This document shows, one piece after another, positions 25,698 through 37,715 of a stretch of DNA of 64,000 nucleotides. Numbering within the stretch: position 1 is the first letter of the stretch; every line of letters starts with the position of its first letter. The translations under genes were made by a program, and so were the position numbers. The notes below the pieces were generated by a model, which was not told the origin of the DNA, searched no databases, and was given only the letters and a program-made list of their open reading frames with translations. Origin of the DNA: Steinernema hermaphroditum (taxonomy: Eukaryota; Nematoda; Chromadorea; Rhabditida; Steinernematidae); the NCBI GenBank assembly GCA_030435675.1, contig CM059625.1, positions 1,984,001-2,048,000 on the forward strand, given 5' to 3'.

Positions 25698-27158
25698 ATG
25701 ACCGCGTCAGTCGTAATCGGCGCCGATCTCCTTGTAGATGTTGGAATGCCGGCAGAAAACCAACATGTCACAGACACCTGCTTTTGTTGCTCTGTTCTAT
25801 TCCATTACGAATCGGTGAACCAAAATACCGAAAAAATCTCCGAGAACTTAGCAGAATGTGTAGAAAACGCGGAGCCTCGTCAAACAACGGACACATGGGA
25901 ACCTACCGATGTTGAAGTGATGGTAGCTACTGACAAGGTTTTCCAGTCATCTCGAGAATACATTCCCACGTGTTGTGTTAGTTACCTATATTTAACGTTT
26001 CATAATGTGGGTACAACATTCAGATATGCGCCAAGAAGATCGGCGAGGAGATCGATAGGCGGGTAACCATCTTAGAGGCTGAACATAAGGAAATGTTGGA
26101 GGAATTGAGGAAAATTGAAGATGGAAGCAATGAAAAGCATGCAAAAAACTCTTGTCTACAAGCGGAACTGACGGCTCTCAAGGTGAGCTGAGTTCATTAG
26201 GAAATTTAGTGGCCTTGCTGAAAGGAAGAGTTTCAAGAGAGCCTGAGATATATGAATTCCAATATTAGTTTTCTGTTTAGAATGAACAAGCAGAACTTAC
26301 CGTGAAGCTTGATGCGCTCGACAAGGAGTTGAATACTGTAGATGCATATCAAAAGCAGGTCAACGAACAAGCAAAACAATATAAGCAAAAAGAAGAAGAT
26401 GGGATATGCGCTTTGAGAGACTTGACAAGGTGAGACTGTTATGCAACGCATGTGTTCATTCTTTTTAAGGGAAAGTCTCGGTTTATCCGACTTAAACCAA
26501 AGCCTCACTGCTCGAAGAGATTATAACGAGACTGCTATGAGAAGCCTAAACGACATTGAATTGTATTCACTCGTTTTCGATATCAAGACGAATGGACGCG
26601 TGGGAATGGTCAATGGACTGAACCTGGGCCGGTTAAATCAAGGGTACATAACGTGGAAAGAGTGCAATGCGGCCCTGGCCTCAGCTGTACATCTTTTAAA
26701 GGTGACGCTATAAAACGAAACAGTCGCTCATTTGCCAGGTTCAGGTCATAATTACTCGCATCGATGTAGACATTCATCCCTTCAAATGTGATCCACTTGG
26801 TTTGCCATACATTACTTATATAAAAGACGATGGATCTGAGGAAGAATTACCTCTGTTCGGCCCAAATAAGTCACAGCGGCCAAACTTCGACCAAGGGCTC
26901 ATAGCCTTTCATGAGTGCTTGAAACGTACGACAACATTCCTGAGTGTAAGTGGCTTGTTTTCATTGTATCCTACTCGAACGTTTCAGGAGACACACAATA
27001 TACGCATTCCGTATTCGATGAAGACAAACGGCATAGTTGAAGATTCAATGAAAGCATATTCCGTCAATTTCACATTGAATACCGACGAGAACTGGACCAC
27101 TGCGATGAGGTACATGTTGGCCAATATGAAGTGGTGTGTTTTCTTGTTGACGCGATAA
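25698..27158 (+). CDS. bec-1: Beclin-1/ATG6 family autophagy protein
   Basis: Subunit of the class III PI3-kinase (VPS34) complex that starts autophagosome formation and acts in endosomal traffic. Order: an N-terminal region with a Cys-rich patch (TDTCFCCS, resembling the Beclin N-terminal Cys motif); a long coiled coil (EEIDRRVTILEAEHKEMLEE, then NEQAELTVKLDALDKELN); and the evolutionarily conserved domain. The last contains FDIKTNGRVGMVNGLNLGRL, matching Beclin [20 protein letters not shown], and ends in AMRYMLANMKW, matching Beclin ALKFMLTNLKW. Several exons; the last splice leads into ETHNIRIPYSMKTNG. An acceptor (AAATTTCAG at about 25669) 28 bases before the ATG suggests trans-splicing. 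The BH3 stretch is not obvious by eye. Family identity is firm; exact exon ends in the coiled-coil part are approximate. Confidence 0.9.
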
Positions 27159-27736
27159 TGGTGATTGATAATAAATGCTATGGTTCCTAGATTCTATGAC
27201 TAAAGACCATACACTGGAACGTTCCACGTACAGAAGAGTCATATTCCTATCAATGTCATATTTTAAAACATTCAACACAATGCCTAAAAATGTCCAATCT
27301 ACTTCTGGAATCGCTCTGTACAGTATCGACTTAATTAAAAAATCGATTAGTAATATGTGGTAGTTGACTATGTCACGTTTGTAGTAGATAATCACAATGC
27401 CAAGATGTTTCAATGCCTCTACAAATTTGTTAGGAATATTGCCAAACTGGTTGACATAACACCCAGTTAATCAACAACATTCGTCCTGTCATCTAACGTC
27501 ACATTTACTAGCATCTTTATGCTCCTCTTATCTAAACATCAATCGTAAAAATCCATCGAGCAATAACTTTCAGGTGCAAATTATACGACCTCATCAAGAC
27601 CACACGTCACCATTTCATCAAGTTTGTTTTTCTTTCAGACAACCTGCGATCGTCGATTACGGTTGTAAAGTTGACCGTCGCATTGCGCATGAGACGCCTC
27701 CCCAAATGGATCGGTTTATAAACGATCATTGAGCTC
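27159..27736. other. Bec-1 3' flank and upstream region of next gene
   Basis: AT-rich with no supported gene. A TTCTTTCAG acceptor at about 27640 lies 97 bases before the next ATG and may be a trans-splice site for it. Confidence 0.4.
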
Positions 27737-28929
27737 ATGACAACGGCCGCCGTGCGTTTTTTTTTTTGCATTATCTTATCATTATGATGTCGTGCTATCG
27801 AAATGAGTGCAATGGTGTTCGCTGCGCTTTAGTGTGCTTGTTTTGCGCCTTACTGAGTGGACGTTCACCATGGTAGTAGTTCTGTTTTGATCAAGTAATA
27901 TCGATGTTCTAGGAGGACGAGATGCAGCGTGCCGTTGGAGACGTTCTGAAACGGGTGCTTATGGTGCCGCCGACACACTTCACCGTTGAGGTATGTAATC
28001 GATGAAGTCCATAGGCGTGCTACAATATGTTACAATTTTAGTATAGTATCAACCCCTGGATGGGTGGCGTTGTGGATAAGAACAAGGCTCATGAACAATG
28101 GAACGAATTGAAAGTGGCCATCGAGAAAGAGGGAGTAAAGGTATGTACCAAAGTTGTCTTCTTATCCCGCTCTACTACCTTCATGTTCCTTTCTTTCGGG
28201 AAGCTCTTGTCATACCTCACTTTAATGTACGTTCTTACAGGTCGAAACATTGGAACAAGTAAAAGGCCTCCCCGACATGGTGTTCGTCTGCAACAGTGGC
28301 ATCGTTCACGGCAACAAAGTCTACTTGTCGCGATTCCAACACAAAGAACGGACCGGCGAACAAGAGCACTATTTGAAGTGGTTCGAGAAGGAAGGTTTCG
28401 AAATTCACGGACGTGACTATGCCGACCATTTTGAAGGAGGTGGAGATGCCTGCTTTTCCACATACAACACCCTATGGGCAGGATTTGGGCCGCGCTCGAA
28501 CAGATCGGTATCGTGTGCGTTTGTCTTCTTTTATAATAATTGACACATTAGGTTTACGACAAGATCTCCAAAATCGGTGCTTTCGATTCGGTGATCTGTG
28601 AACTAGCGCTTCCCCAGTTTTACCATCTGGATACGTGCTTCTGTCCTGTAAGCGAGAAAGCTGCCTTATGGTACCCACCAGCCTTCTCCGTTGCAACTCA
28701 GGAAGAGATCAAGAAAAGACTGCCTGAATCGATCGCCGTCAGCGATGCCGAAGCCAACGCGTTCATCTGCAACGCCATAACAATTCGCAAAACTGTCATT
28801 GCTCCTATTGGTGTCGCTGCAGAAACTAAGGATCGTCTTGCAAAGCTCGGGTATTCGGTCACCGAAGTGGACATGAGCGAGTTCATGAAGTCCGGTGGAG
28901 CATGCCAGTGTCTTGTCTTGAAACTTTAA
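27737..28929 (+). CDS. Amidinotransferase/DDAH-fold hydrolase
   Basis: Member of the guanidino-group-modifying superfamily (dimethylarginine dimethylaminohydrolase, arginine deiminase, amidinotransferases). Exons 27737-27751, 27913-27990, 28042-28140, 28241-28507 and 28552-28929 sum to 837 nt, 278 aa. Family marks: MVPPTHFTVEYSINPWM near the N-terminus, the catalytic His in FYHLDTCFCP, and a C-terminal catalytic Cys in GGACQCLVLKL. The first exon has only five codons (MTTAA), but it is in phase and has a GTGCGT donor. No signal peptide or membrane segment, so cytosolic. The substrate (methylated arginine or another guanidino compound) cannot be told from sequence. PolyA signal at 28955. Confidence 0.88.
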
Positions 28930-29340
28930 GCTGCGTCTCTTCAATCTAAATCTAAATAAAGGCTTCACATGTTGGTAAATACCATCTGAAGCGAGAAAAG
29001 TGTTGCAGGGAGGGCGAAACCTTAAGGAACAAAAATCCCCACTTAAAAGTTGACATCTTATGGTAAAGCTGATGAAACAAAGCTATCCACAAAACACATC
29101 GGTAGCGACAAGATGCACGCGTTTATTAGGGCTGCATTATGAATAAACGCAAACCGGTACATACAGGAGCTTGAAACGTTTCGTTAGTTAGGCATTATGA
29201 GGTGTGAGAGACTGGTCGCGCCGAGCAGACAATACTCCTCTCGGCCGCCGAAGACACGAATGTCCTCTTTGTGCACTTGAACCAATTTCGGATTTGCGAC
29301 GGAGGCGCGTTACAGTTCCAATCAGCGTCTTTCTCTCAAC
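28930..29340. other. Intergenic, no gene seen
   Basis: 3' UTR of the hydrolase (AATAAA at 28955), then the upstream region of the PAN/ZP gene. Nothing else was recognised. Confidence 0.4.
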
Positions 29341-32300
29341 ATGCGACCGCTCTCGCTTCTTCTCGGCTTCTCGATCTTCACCTGCGTTTCTGCAAACCGT
29401 ATATATAGCAATTGGCAACCTTCTAGGGTATATCCTACTTTAGAATCTGAAAGTGACGATGATGTTCCCTTCGATGGTTCGGAGTTTGAGGCGCTTTCGA
29501 CAGGTGCTTCCCGCTCTCCAGATAACTTGGCCATACCCTCCTTGGTGTCTACCATCAATAAACTTCCAAATGGATCATCTGCAGAGCTGTTTGACGGGTG
29601 CGGGCACAATGGTCTCGTTCCCACTTATCTCAGATTGCCTAATGTCTACGTTATGGGTGTTCCAAGTTTTGTTTCAAAAGTATGCAGTTGTTCTTCAACT
29701 GTTCTTTTTATTGTAGTTTAGATCGATCTAGTAACGTGTGCCAAACACTGCACGGAAGACATAGAACCTTTGAGCGGTGAGAACCGTCCTTGCCGCGGCT
29801 TCAACTTCCAGAACAACAATGACTCACCAACGTGCGAATACTTCGACAAGAATACGAAGGTGAGTTCAGTAACGGATTGCTGAGTAGACCTCCTCCAGAC
29901 GGGGATGCTTAACTGGAATGCCGGACTGCGTTCGTACTACTTCGAAAAGGTCTGCTTACCTCTTCCGGAAGAATGTCGTGGACGTGCTTTTGCCTTCGAA
30001 AAGCGGCGGAACCAGCGTTTCGTCCATCGCGTTTCCTTCAACACGTCGGTCGTCGACGACGAGATGGGCTGCCTGGACATGTGCCTCCGTCAGGCGAAGT
30101 GTTACTCTGTCAATTACAACCGGGTCTCAAGGTATACGATTCTGACTTAGGTCTTCTTTCATTATAACTTCGCTTTTCTTCTACAGGACTTGCGAACTTT
30201 TTGACGGCCCTCACAACTCCGGTGCTACATCGGACCGACTTACTGAGTCCGAGGGCGTCGACTACTTCGAGAACAACTGCGTTCACGAGAAGGACCGGTG
30301 CCCGGGAAAGCGCCTTGAGTTTTTTGTGACGAAAAAGTCGGAGGTACGCGGAAGGGACGTCGCCATGGGAGTTCGCTCCATCCGTGGCTGCATGAGGGAG
30401 TGCGTCGAAGCGACGCTATTCTACTGTCGTTCCTTCGAATTCGACTCCGAGTCCAATGAGTGCTTCGTTGTTGAGGAAGGTGGTGACCAAGCGGTCCCCT
30501 CCCGGAATCTCGACCTTTACGAGCCCTTTTGCACCGCGGTCGATGTTCCATGCAGTCGTCCCTACGTCTTCGAAAAAGTGAAAAATCGGAATCTCATCGC
30601 TCCAAATTCCCTTTCTGAGCATCTCGGTAACGACAGCCTTGGAATCCACCGTAAAACAACGGTTCAGAAGTGGATCTTGAGGAATGCCTTGAGCTGTGCC
30701 TTGTGAACTCAAAATGTCGTTCGTTCACCTTCTCACCCAATGGTTTTAAATGTCGACTTCTTGGGGTCACTCGAATGGACGCGATGACGAGGACCGTAAT
30801 GGACGTCAATGTTGATTACTTCGAGCTGGGGTGCTCTGAAGGAGTTCTCCTGCGGGCTGACGCTGTTCCGGAGGACAATCACCATCATATAACACATCTT
30901 GGTGTGTTCGTATGCAATGCACGTTTACAGCGGAATTTTAGATGAGAAAAAAACGAAATCGACGACAGCATACCCGCCTCAGACGATTCCGCAGGCAACA
31001 TGTACGCCCAACGAGTTGCAGGTGGTGGAACATGGAAGGACACTCCGCCAGGAGCACCGACACGTGCACCACGTTCGAGTAAAGGACCTTAAACAGTGCG
31101 AAATGCTGTGCGAAATGGCTTCTATAAGATGTCAGACGGTCGCCTTCGGAACTCAGAGGCACGACTGCTTCCTTTCGTCCGTTTCTGTAGACGCTCATTC
31201 CGATCTCGAGTCGCTGACTCAGTTAAATTCCGAATTTAACGTCTACAGATTTATAAAACGCAACTGTCACTCTCCTCTACCGACTCTTGTGACTTATCCG
31301 CCCTCTTCTTCTGCTACTACATCTATCTTCTTGCCATCCTCTTTAAGCACCACTTCAATCGTACACACAGTGCCTGCACGCGTTACAGCTCGAAGACTGT
31401 CATCTGCAACTTCTCGCTCCACTCCTTTACCTTATCCTCGTACTATACCTCCCAGTAGCCCCCTTCTTACCCCTCATTTCCACGCAACCGAACGAGCGAT
31501 TCCACGCAAAATGGAGAACTTGGTCTCATCTTCCACGATTCCTGCAGAGAACTTTGAAGTCGCTGTGGTCTGTCTTCCCGGCGGAATGAACGTCACTTTC
31601 CGAGTTACTGGAGTACAAGTGAGTCCGAACCCATTCTGGTTAACTTTGTCCCTTCAGAGATATTCGGGGGTCGTCTATGCAGCGGAGCGCTTCTCCTCAT
31701 GTAGAACAGTCATCGAAGATTCACAAACATTCTCCTTGTTCCTTCCACGCCCTTCGTTGAACAACTCATGCAATGTGCTTGACCATGTAGGCGCTCGATG
31801 TAGAATCATTGAAAGACCGTCTCCTTTCAGAATGGTTCCCTTACGTCAGTAATCGTTCTTTCCAACGATCTCGTACTTCCCCTTGACATAACCACGAAAG
31901 ACGATCTCTTCTATGAGGTGCGTTGCGATAACGACCCTCATGAGCTGTCAAAGACGCACTATGGCCTCGTTATCGGGTAGGAAGAACAGTAGATTCTCTT
32001 CTTCTTACGGTGTCAGATCTTCAGAGGACCGGATCCAAAATCCGTACGATCGTCAACGGGGAAAGGCCAGGCGTCAAAGGTCCTCTTGAAGATTTTGAAG
32101 GACGATAAACCCGTGGAGAACGTGCTGCTAGGCGAAAAGCTGAAGGCTATCGTCGAGAGCAACGTTGAAGCGTCGAAACTACGTGTAGTAGACTGCAGTG
32201 CGTCCCGGATAGGAGGGCCGAAGAATTCTGTCAAACTCATCTCTGAGGGGTAGAAGCATTCGAAAAGGAGACGTTTCACTCCATCTTCTTTCAGGTGCTC

Positions 32301-32829
32301 ACTGATGCCTCAAGTGATCGGTAACATCCGTGAGAACCAAAACCGTCTCGAAGTGACCCTCTCTGCATTTCGAATCGACGGTTCGGAGCAGATCGACATT
32401 GCTTGCAACGTGATGGTTTGCAAGGAACGCTGTCCTAAGCAGGTATGCGATGTTATTCCCACACAGCGACTAACCTCCATTCAGCAACCTTGCTCACGGA
32501 AGCGGCGCCAAATCGTGGAAACAGCTGCGGACCTTGCTATACAAGAGGATTCTGAATTGCAGACGGTTGACAGACGCCTAAGAGTGTTCGTCGAACGGGA
32601 ACCGCCCCAGGCAGAGGACGGAATCAGAAACAGTAGGAAAACCATGCCAAGTGTACCACTACGTATACTCTTTTACAGGCTACTGCTTCAGTGCGTGGAC
32701 CTATTTCAGTACGCTGGGCCTCCTGTTCGTTAGTCTCGGCTCGCTCTCCATGTTTGTCTGTATTGGAGTGCGCAAAAGGAGATGGAACAACTCGCACTGC
32801 GATTATGACGTTGGCGTCGTTCAGATGTA
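29341..32829 (+). CDS. PAN-domain and ZP-domain transmembrane protein (NOAH/NompA-like)
   Basis: Secreted, single-pass apical matrix protein of the type that links epidermis to cuticle. It begins with a signal peptide (MRPLSLLLGFSIFTCVSA). About five Cys-rich PAN/apple modules follow, for example LVTCAKHCTED...PCRGFNF, GCLDMCLRQAKCYSVNY, GCMRECVEATLFYCRSFEF, ECLELCLVNSKCRSFTF and QCEMLCEMASIRCQTVAF. Next comes a Ser/Thr/Pro-rich linker of about 100 residues, then a ZP domain from VVCLPGGMNVTF to IACNVMVCKERCPKQ. A dibasic SRKRRQ, a likely proprotein cleavage site, sits after the ZP domain. Last are a transmembrane helix (LGLLFVSLGSLSMFVCIGV) and a short tail ending VVQM. Introns are very short; the one at 30627-30667 is 41 nt. 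Architecture matches Drosophila NompA and nematode NOAH-1/2. PolyA signal at 32959. Confidence 0.88.
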
Positions 32830-33542
32830 AGGAGCGAAGAGATCCCATCTTTGCAACGCCACTTTCAGAGGCACAAGCACTGACGGGGGCTTCCCTATTC
32901 CCGTCCCGACTACGATCCCGAGAGTGAGCTGCTGATTCTAGTTATTTATTGGAACGCAATAAATGTGTTGCTCATCGACTTTTAGCGCTCCGACTATTGC
33001 GGAGTAGCGAAATGAGGCAATACAACATCATGTCAGGTTTCCAGACTTACGTAACGGTAGTGATAAACTTGAATAACGAATATAGGTAGCACCTTGTGCA
33101 ACAACATGTTAGAGCTGAAAGAAACAACATTGCCGCTAGATATTAGATTAACTAGAAAGATCTCCCCGACAGTCAAGTTCGATGACATGACGGGCAGCGC
33201 TGTGTTGTATGGTTATATTGCATTCTCAAGCCTCACAAAAACGAAAAGCAGAATTACTTACTAAAGGTTCATTTGCATTGCTTTTATGTGACGGTAAACA
33301 CGTAAGGCATCGCACTCCGCATTATATAGACACTCATATCACCAAATGCTTGTCCTCCATTGTACTCCATGCAGGTCGGTAAATCCCGTTCTCCACGAGG
33401 TTCGGTAAACCCCGGAACGCGCGCTATTTTCGAATTTGATACAGAGTTGCGTGTCGCATGTGTTGGGTAGCGGAGTATTTTTTCAAATTATTCAATATGG
33501 GCAATGGGCAATGTCGCATCCTTCTTTTCAGAATAAGAAGTC
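32830..33542. other. Intergenic, no gene seen
   Basis: Contains the polyA signal of the PAN/ZP gene (32959) and, at the right end, TTCTTTTCAG just before the GPN1 start. No reading frame is supported. Confidence 0.4.
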
Positions 33543-34841
33543 ATGGCTTCCAAAGCGTCTGGTCCATCTTCGTCGACATCTACTGGCCCGAGTCCGTCCG
33601 CTACCAGCGGACCACCATGCATTCTCGTTCTCGGTATGGCTGGCTCTGGAAAGAGTGCTTTTGTGCAGGTCGGTTTTTGACTCATTTACAACACAACATC
33701 TTAGATATTAAGGCTTGCCATTCTTAGAAGTGATCATGTCTTTCGTGACCAATTAGGGGTAGGCGCAGCTTGATCATATCAAATCTAGCAAGGTCCATTC
33801 TTATATAAGAACGTCGAATTTTATGCGTCTTTCACAGAGCAGTCTTAAAATGTCTTCCTTCTATTACAGCGCCTCACTTCCCATCTTCACATGCAAAAGA
33901 AAGCGCCTTACGTGATCAATCTTGACCCCGCTGTGCACAAGATCCCGTATCCAGCCAACATCGACATTCGCGACACTGTTCTTTACAAAGAGGTGATGAA
34001 GGAGTACGGCCTCGGCCCGAACGGCGCCATCATGACCTGCTTGAACTTGATGTGCACTCGATTCGATCAGGTACGATCAACGCAAAGTGTTTGCCTAGAT
34101 TGACCACCACGTTTAGGTGATGGATATCCTGAAGAAGCGCTCCGACAGCGTCTCTCACTGCGTCGTCGACACACCCGGCCAAATCGAGGCTTTCACCTGG
34201 TCAGCTTCTGGCTCCATCATCACCGACACCATGGCCTCTGTTTATCCAACATGCATCGCCTACGTCATCGACTCTGCCCGCGCCACTAACCCCACCACGT
34301 TCATGTCTAACATGCTCTACGCTTGTTCCATTCTATACCGCACCAAACTACCCTTCTTCTTGGTACTCAACAAGGCCGACATCGTGAAGCCAACGTTCGC
34401 TATCCGCTGGATGACCGACTTCGAAGCTTTTGAAGAGGCTTTGAACGAAGCGAAGAGCTCGTACATGAACGACTTGACTCGATCGATGAGTCTTGTTCTC
34501 GATCAGTTCTACGAAAAGCTGAATTACGCCTGCGTTTCCTCGCTCACTGGAGAAGGCATGGACGATGTAAGCAGCACATTCCACAGTATCATAATTACCG
34601 TTTTTCAAATTTCTAGGTTCTGGCAGTTATTGAAAAGTGCGTGACGGAGTACCACGAGGAGTACCGTCCCATGTACGAGAAGGCAATCAAAGAGCGGCAG
34701 GAGGAGACGCTGAACAAAATGGGCGAGCTCACTGTTAAGGAAAAGGTCGCCTGTGATATGACATTTGATGAGAATTACGTCCCTCCTACTCAGAAGGTCC
34801 ACCTCGGTGAAGGTGTTGAGGAGGACGAGGGTGCGGAATAA
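33543..34841 (+). CDS. GPN1: GPN-loop GTPase 1 (XAB1-type)
   Basis: GTPase needed for RNA polymerase II assembly and nuclear import. Exons 33543-33668, 33870-34070, 34117-34566 and 34617-34841 sum to 1002 nt, 333 aa. Motifs: P-loop [29 protein letters not shown] switch region, the defining Gly-Pro-Asn loop (LGPNGAI), DTPGQIE, guanine-specificity NKAD, and [11 protein letters not shown] Ser/Thr-rich N-terminus precedes the P-loop, and the C-terminus is acidic (VEEDEGAE), as in GPN1 rather than the shorter GPN2 and GPN3. CTTTTCAG lies 11 bases before the ATG, a likely trans-splice site. All phases agree. Confidence 0.93.
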
Positions 34842-35213
34842 GCATCTTGGTTGTCATGTTATTTGTTGATCTTGTTGTTATGTTATTCATGAGTTATCAG
34901 GCTTTTGTCAAGAAATACATATAGTTTACGCATTGCGAGCAGATGATCGTTAGACTCGTTCGACAACCCGTAGAAGAATGCCCAAATTGCTTTGTATGCA
35001 TGCATGTGCTGTCCGAACAGGAATCAACTTGAAATGAAGTAGTTGCCGGAACATTATAACGGGATGTCAGACTGATTCCTCTGTTGTATCATTCCAAAAG
35101 CACAGAGCTCGTTCATTTCCATTCCAAACTCATGTAAATCGCGACAAGACCACGTCTGTTGCAAGAGAGCACTCCGGTGGGCTATGGATTGTGCATACGT
35201 TGCAACTCTCGTT
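34842..35213. other. Intergenic between GPN1 and tRNA-Tyr
   Basis: No gene or repeat recognised; it includes the GPN1 3' UTR. Confidence 0.4.
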
Positions 35214-35298
35214 CCAACCATAGCTCAGTTGGTAGAGCGGAGGACTGTAGTGTTAGTCAGATATCCTTAGGTCGCTGGTTCGAATCCGGCTGGTTGGA
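35214..35298 (+). tRNA. trnY: tRNA-Tyr (GTA) with intron
   Basis: The cloverleaf has acceptor CCAACCA/TGGTTGG, D-arm TAGCTCAGTTGGTAGAGC, anticodon GTA in GGACTGTAG...ATATCC, and T-arm GGTTCGAATCC. A short intron of about 11 nt (around 35251-35261) follows the base 3' of the anticodon, as is usual for eukaryotic tRNA-Tyr. The discriminator is A. Confidence 0.95.
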
Positions 35299-35311
35299 TT
35301 TTTTTTTTTTT
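35299..35311 (+). terminator. RNA polymerase III T-run terminator
   Basis: An uninterrupted run of about 13 T directly follows the tRNA-Tyr discriminator base. Confidence 0.9.
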
Positions 35312-35542
35312 GCTTTTTCCTTTCATTGTCCTATGATTACATTCATTGATAACCATACACCTTTTTGTTGTTTTCACGTTCATTGTCCTTTCCGCCTCTG
35401 CTACTCATAGAGTTAACCTGAACTTTGACGAAATTTGACGAAGGAATGTACTTGAGCTGTCGCGATTTCAGATGTGATGTTCCAAGCTCTTGACATGATT
35501 TATATATGGGTACGAACCAATAGCATATACTACATACATACA

Positions 35543-37715
35543 TCAGGGACGAGAAGAGGCCGGAAAAGGGCAAGAATCGGCAGGGTACCCCAGCTGGTTC
35601 ATGGTAGGATAGGGAAACGGCGGTATATTAACATACCGGATCGGTCTAAGATTTGCATGGGAGAACAAAGCGGCTGGGTACGTATTTGGGTATTGAAAGT
35701 TGTGAAGGTGCATATCATTTCTTACTTGAGGATAGTGAGGCAATGTATTATTCAGAATGTGAGCCGGTACTGGATGAAAGGGGGTGGTAGTGAATGAATG
35801 CTGAGGATTATGAGCCTCTCCGATACCGGAGTGACGAGATTTGCGACGCTTCTTGCGACGCTTCTTGCGAGCAGATTTAACCTCGGGATCAATTTCCACT
35901 GTGGACGCGACGGAAACGTCATCAGAAGCCTTACGTTTCAGTAGGTTGGTATTTTCGGTATTGGGAGTGTCATCGGCTGGCAAGCGCCCCGATTTCTTGA
36001 GGCCTCGGCGGATCTTGCGAGGAGGTTGCTTTTCAAAAGCCAGCTTTTTGGTGGGAGGTTCGAGGGCAGTGGATGCAAAAGCGTGGCCCGATTCCACACG
36101 CTGGGGGAAGTGTGAAGAATCGGGCTGCTCCGGAAGTTGCTTGCGGAAACAAGTCTTTGGTGCAGGATGCTGTACAATAGGAAGCTTCACATTTTGAGAT
36201 AAATACGATGGTTTGGGAGTGTGATGCAGCTCACGTTGGCTCAAAGAGTGCTGTTTAGGAGCCAGACGGCTCTTGGGATAGGGCGCAACGGGCAGTGCCG
36301 GATCAAGGCGCTTCAAGGGACGACGGGAGTCTGCTTGCCTGTGAAGGGGAAGTGTCACTGAACGAAGTGGCAAAAGCTGTCTAGAATTGTGAATTTCCCT
36401 GCGTTTGCCAGACTTTTCGTGAATGGGACGCCTCATGGGGCAGACGGGGGCTGACGGTTCAGGAACAATAGAGGACTGCTTGGAAATGTGAAGTTTCTCT
36501 GAACCTGAGACAACAACCTGTTGCGGACGACACGGCTTCCTAGGAAGTAAGGGTGAAGGCTCCTCTTGAAATAGGCAGTCGACTAGACGGTAAGGGGGCG
36601 TCCGCTCAGGGCGCAGAAGTTTCGTAGACTGCGAGGTCAGTGGATTTTCAATATCGGAGCAGGACCACTAAAATTCGGTTAAAATTAAATGAAATATAAA
36701 GAAATGCAGTTGGAACTACTTGAACACAAAAAATGCAGTTACATACCTCGCCACACGGTGCAACTACTGAAGCACAGATATAGACGAAGGCGCTGTCAGA
36801 CCAGCGAATGACGAGCGCCATGCACAGCCTTCTTGACGGATGCTCGAAGCGATGGCTGTTGTCGGAAGCGGAGAATTCGTACAGCCTCGCAATTTTGCGC
36901 CATTCGGCTTTCTTCATCCGGAATCGGACTTCTTTCGTCTTCCCATCAAAGTCAGCGTTGGTCAGACGCCATTTGAAGAGAAACGTTAGAACCGTTTCAC
37001 ACGTGAAGTCGTTGCAGCGATAAAAAGCAACGGAAAAATTCTTTTCCCTGCACACTGCAAGAGCGTCGGCCAATGCTGGCAAGCTGTCCTGGTGCATGTC
37101 GCACTGCTCGAACTCCAAGTACTCCAGGCATGGATCACTCTTGAAGCGGTCGACGATCTTCATGCCGAGTTCCAATTGTCCTTTGATGGACCGGACACTA
37201 ATCCAATCAAAACCACAGGGTAGATGGTCGACAAGGTTCGCGACAACATGCTCATGGGACCTCGGCGTTCGGCTGATGATCAACTCAGCCGGTTGATCAG
37301 GAGTGTTTCGTGCAACCCTCCGATTCAAAACGCTAACGGCACGGTCCATCGCTTTTGGAGTACACTTCCACGTTCTGTTCGTGCTATGCTCAACGAAGCC
37401 GTCCTTGTCCGCGCAGGCAATAACCACTTTGGATAGCACCGCAAAACGGTTAGGCTTGCAGCTCTCCCACTCTTCATAACTACATAGGTATTTGCAGAAT
37501 TTTCTTCGCGCCGACATGCGAACTTGGCCCTCCGGCAAATCAGGACAGATGCCGTAAAGGATATTCACGTCAAAGCGCCTCCTCATCTCTTCCTCTACTG
37601 TAAGATACCAGGCTACGGCGTTTTTTGCTTTGACGACACGATGCAAACGTGGAAGTGTTGGGTAGGATATCGACTTACAGACCCGCTCCATGAACTCAAT
37701 GGGTACGGTGTGCAT
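35543..37715 (-). CDS. Unrecognised two-exon protein, basic/Pro-rich C-terminus
   Basis: Exon 1 is 37715-36747 (323 codons) and exon 2 is 36667-35543 (374 codons). They are joined by an in-phase 79-nt intron (GTATGT...TTTTAG), giving 697 aa. No database family recalled. Exon 1 begins MHTVPIEFMERVCKSIS and is a mixed alpha/beta, LRR- or F-box-associated-like region (for example LEYLEFEQCDMHQDSLPAL). Exon 2 is low-complexity, Pro/Arg-rich, with a strong bipartite basic cluster (KSARKKRRKKRRKSRHS) that would act as a nuclear localisation signal. A TTTATTTCAG acceptor precedes the ATG by about 31 bases. The N-terminus resembles that of the gene at 48579-49523 (MDYVPRNFVDAVVNVV), so both probably belong to one nematode-restricted family. 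A nuclear role is inferred only from the basic cluster. Confidence 0.72.
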
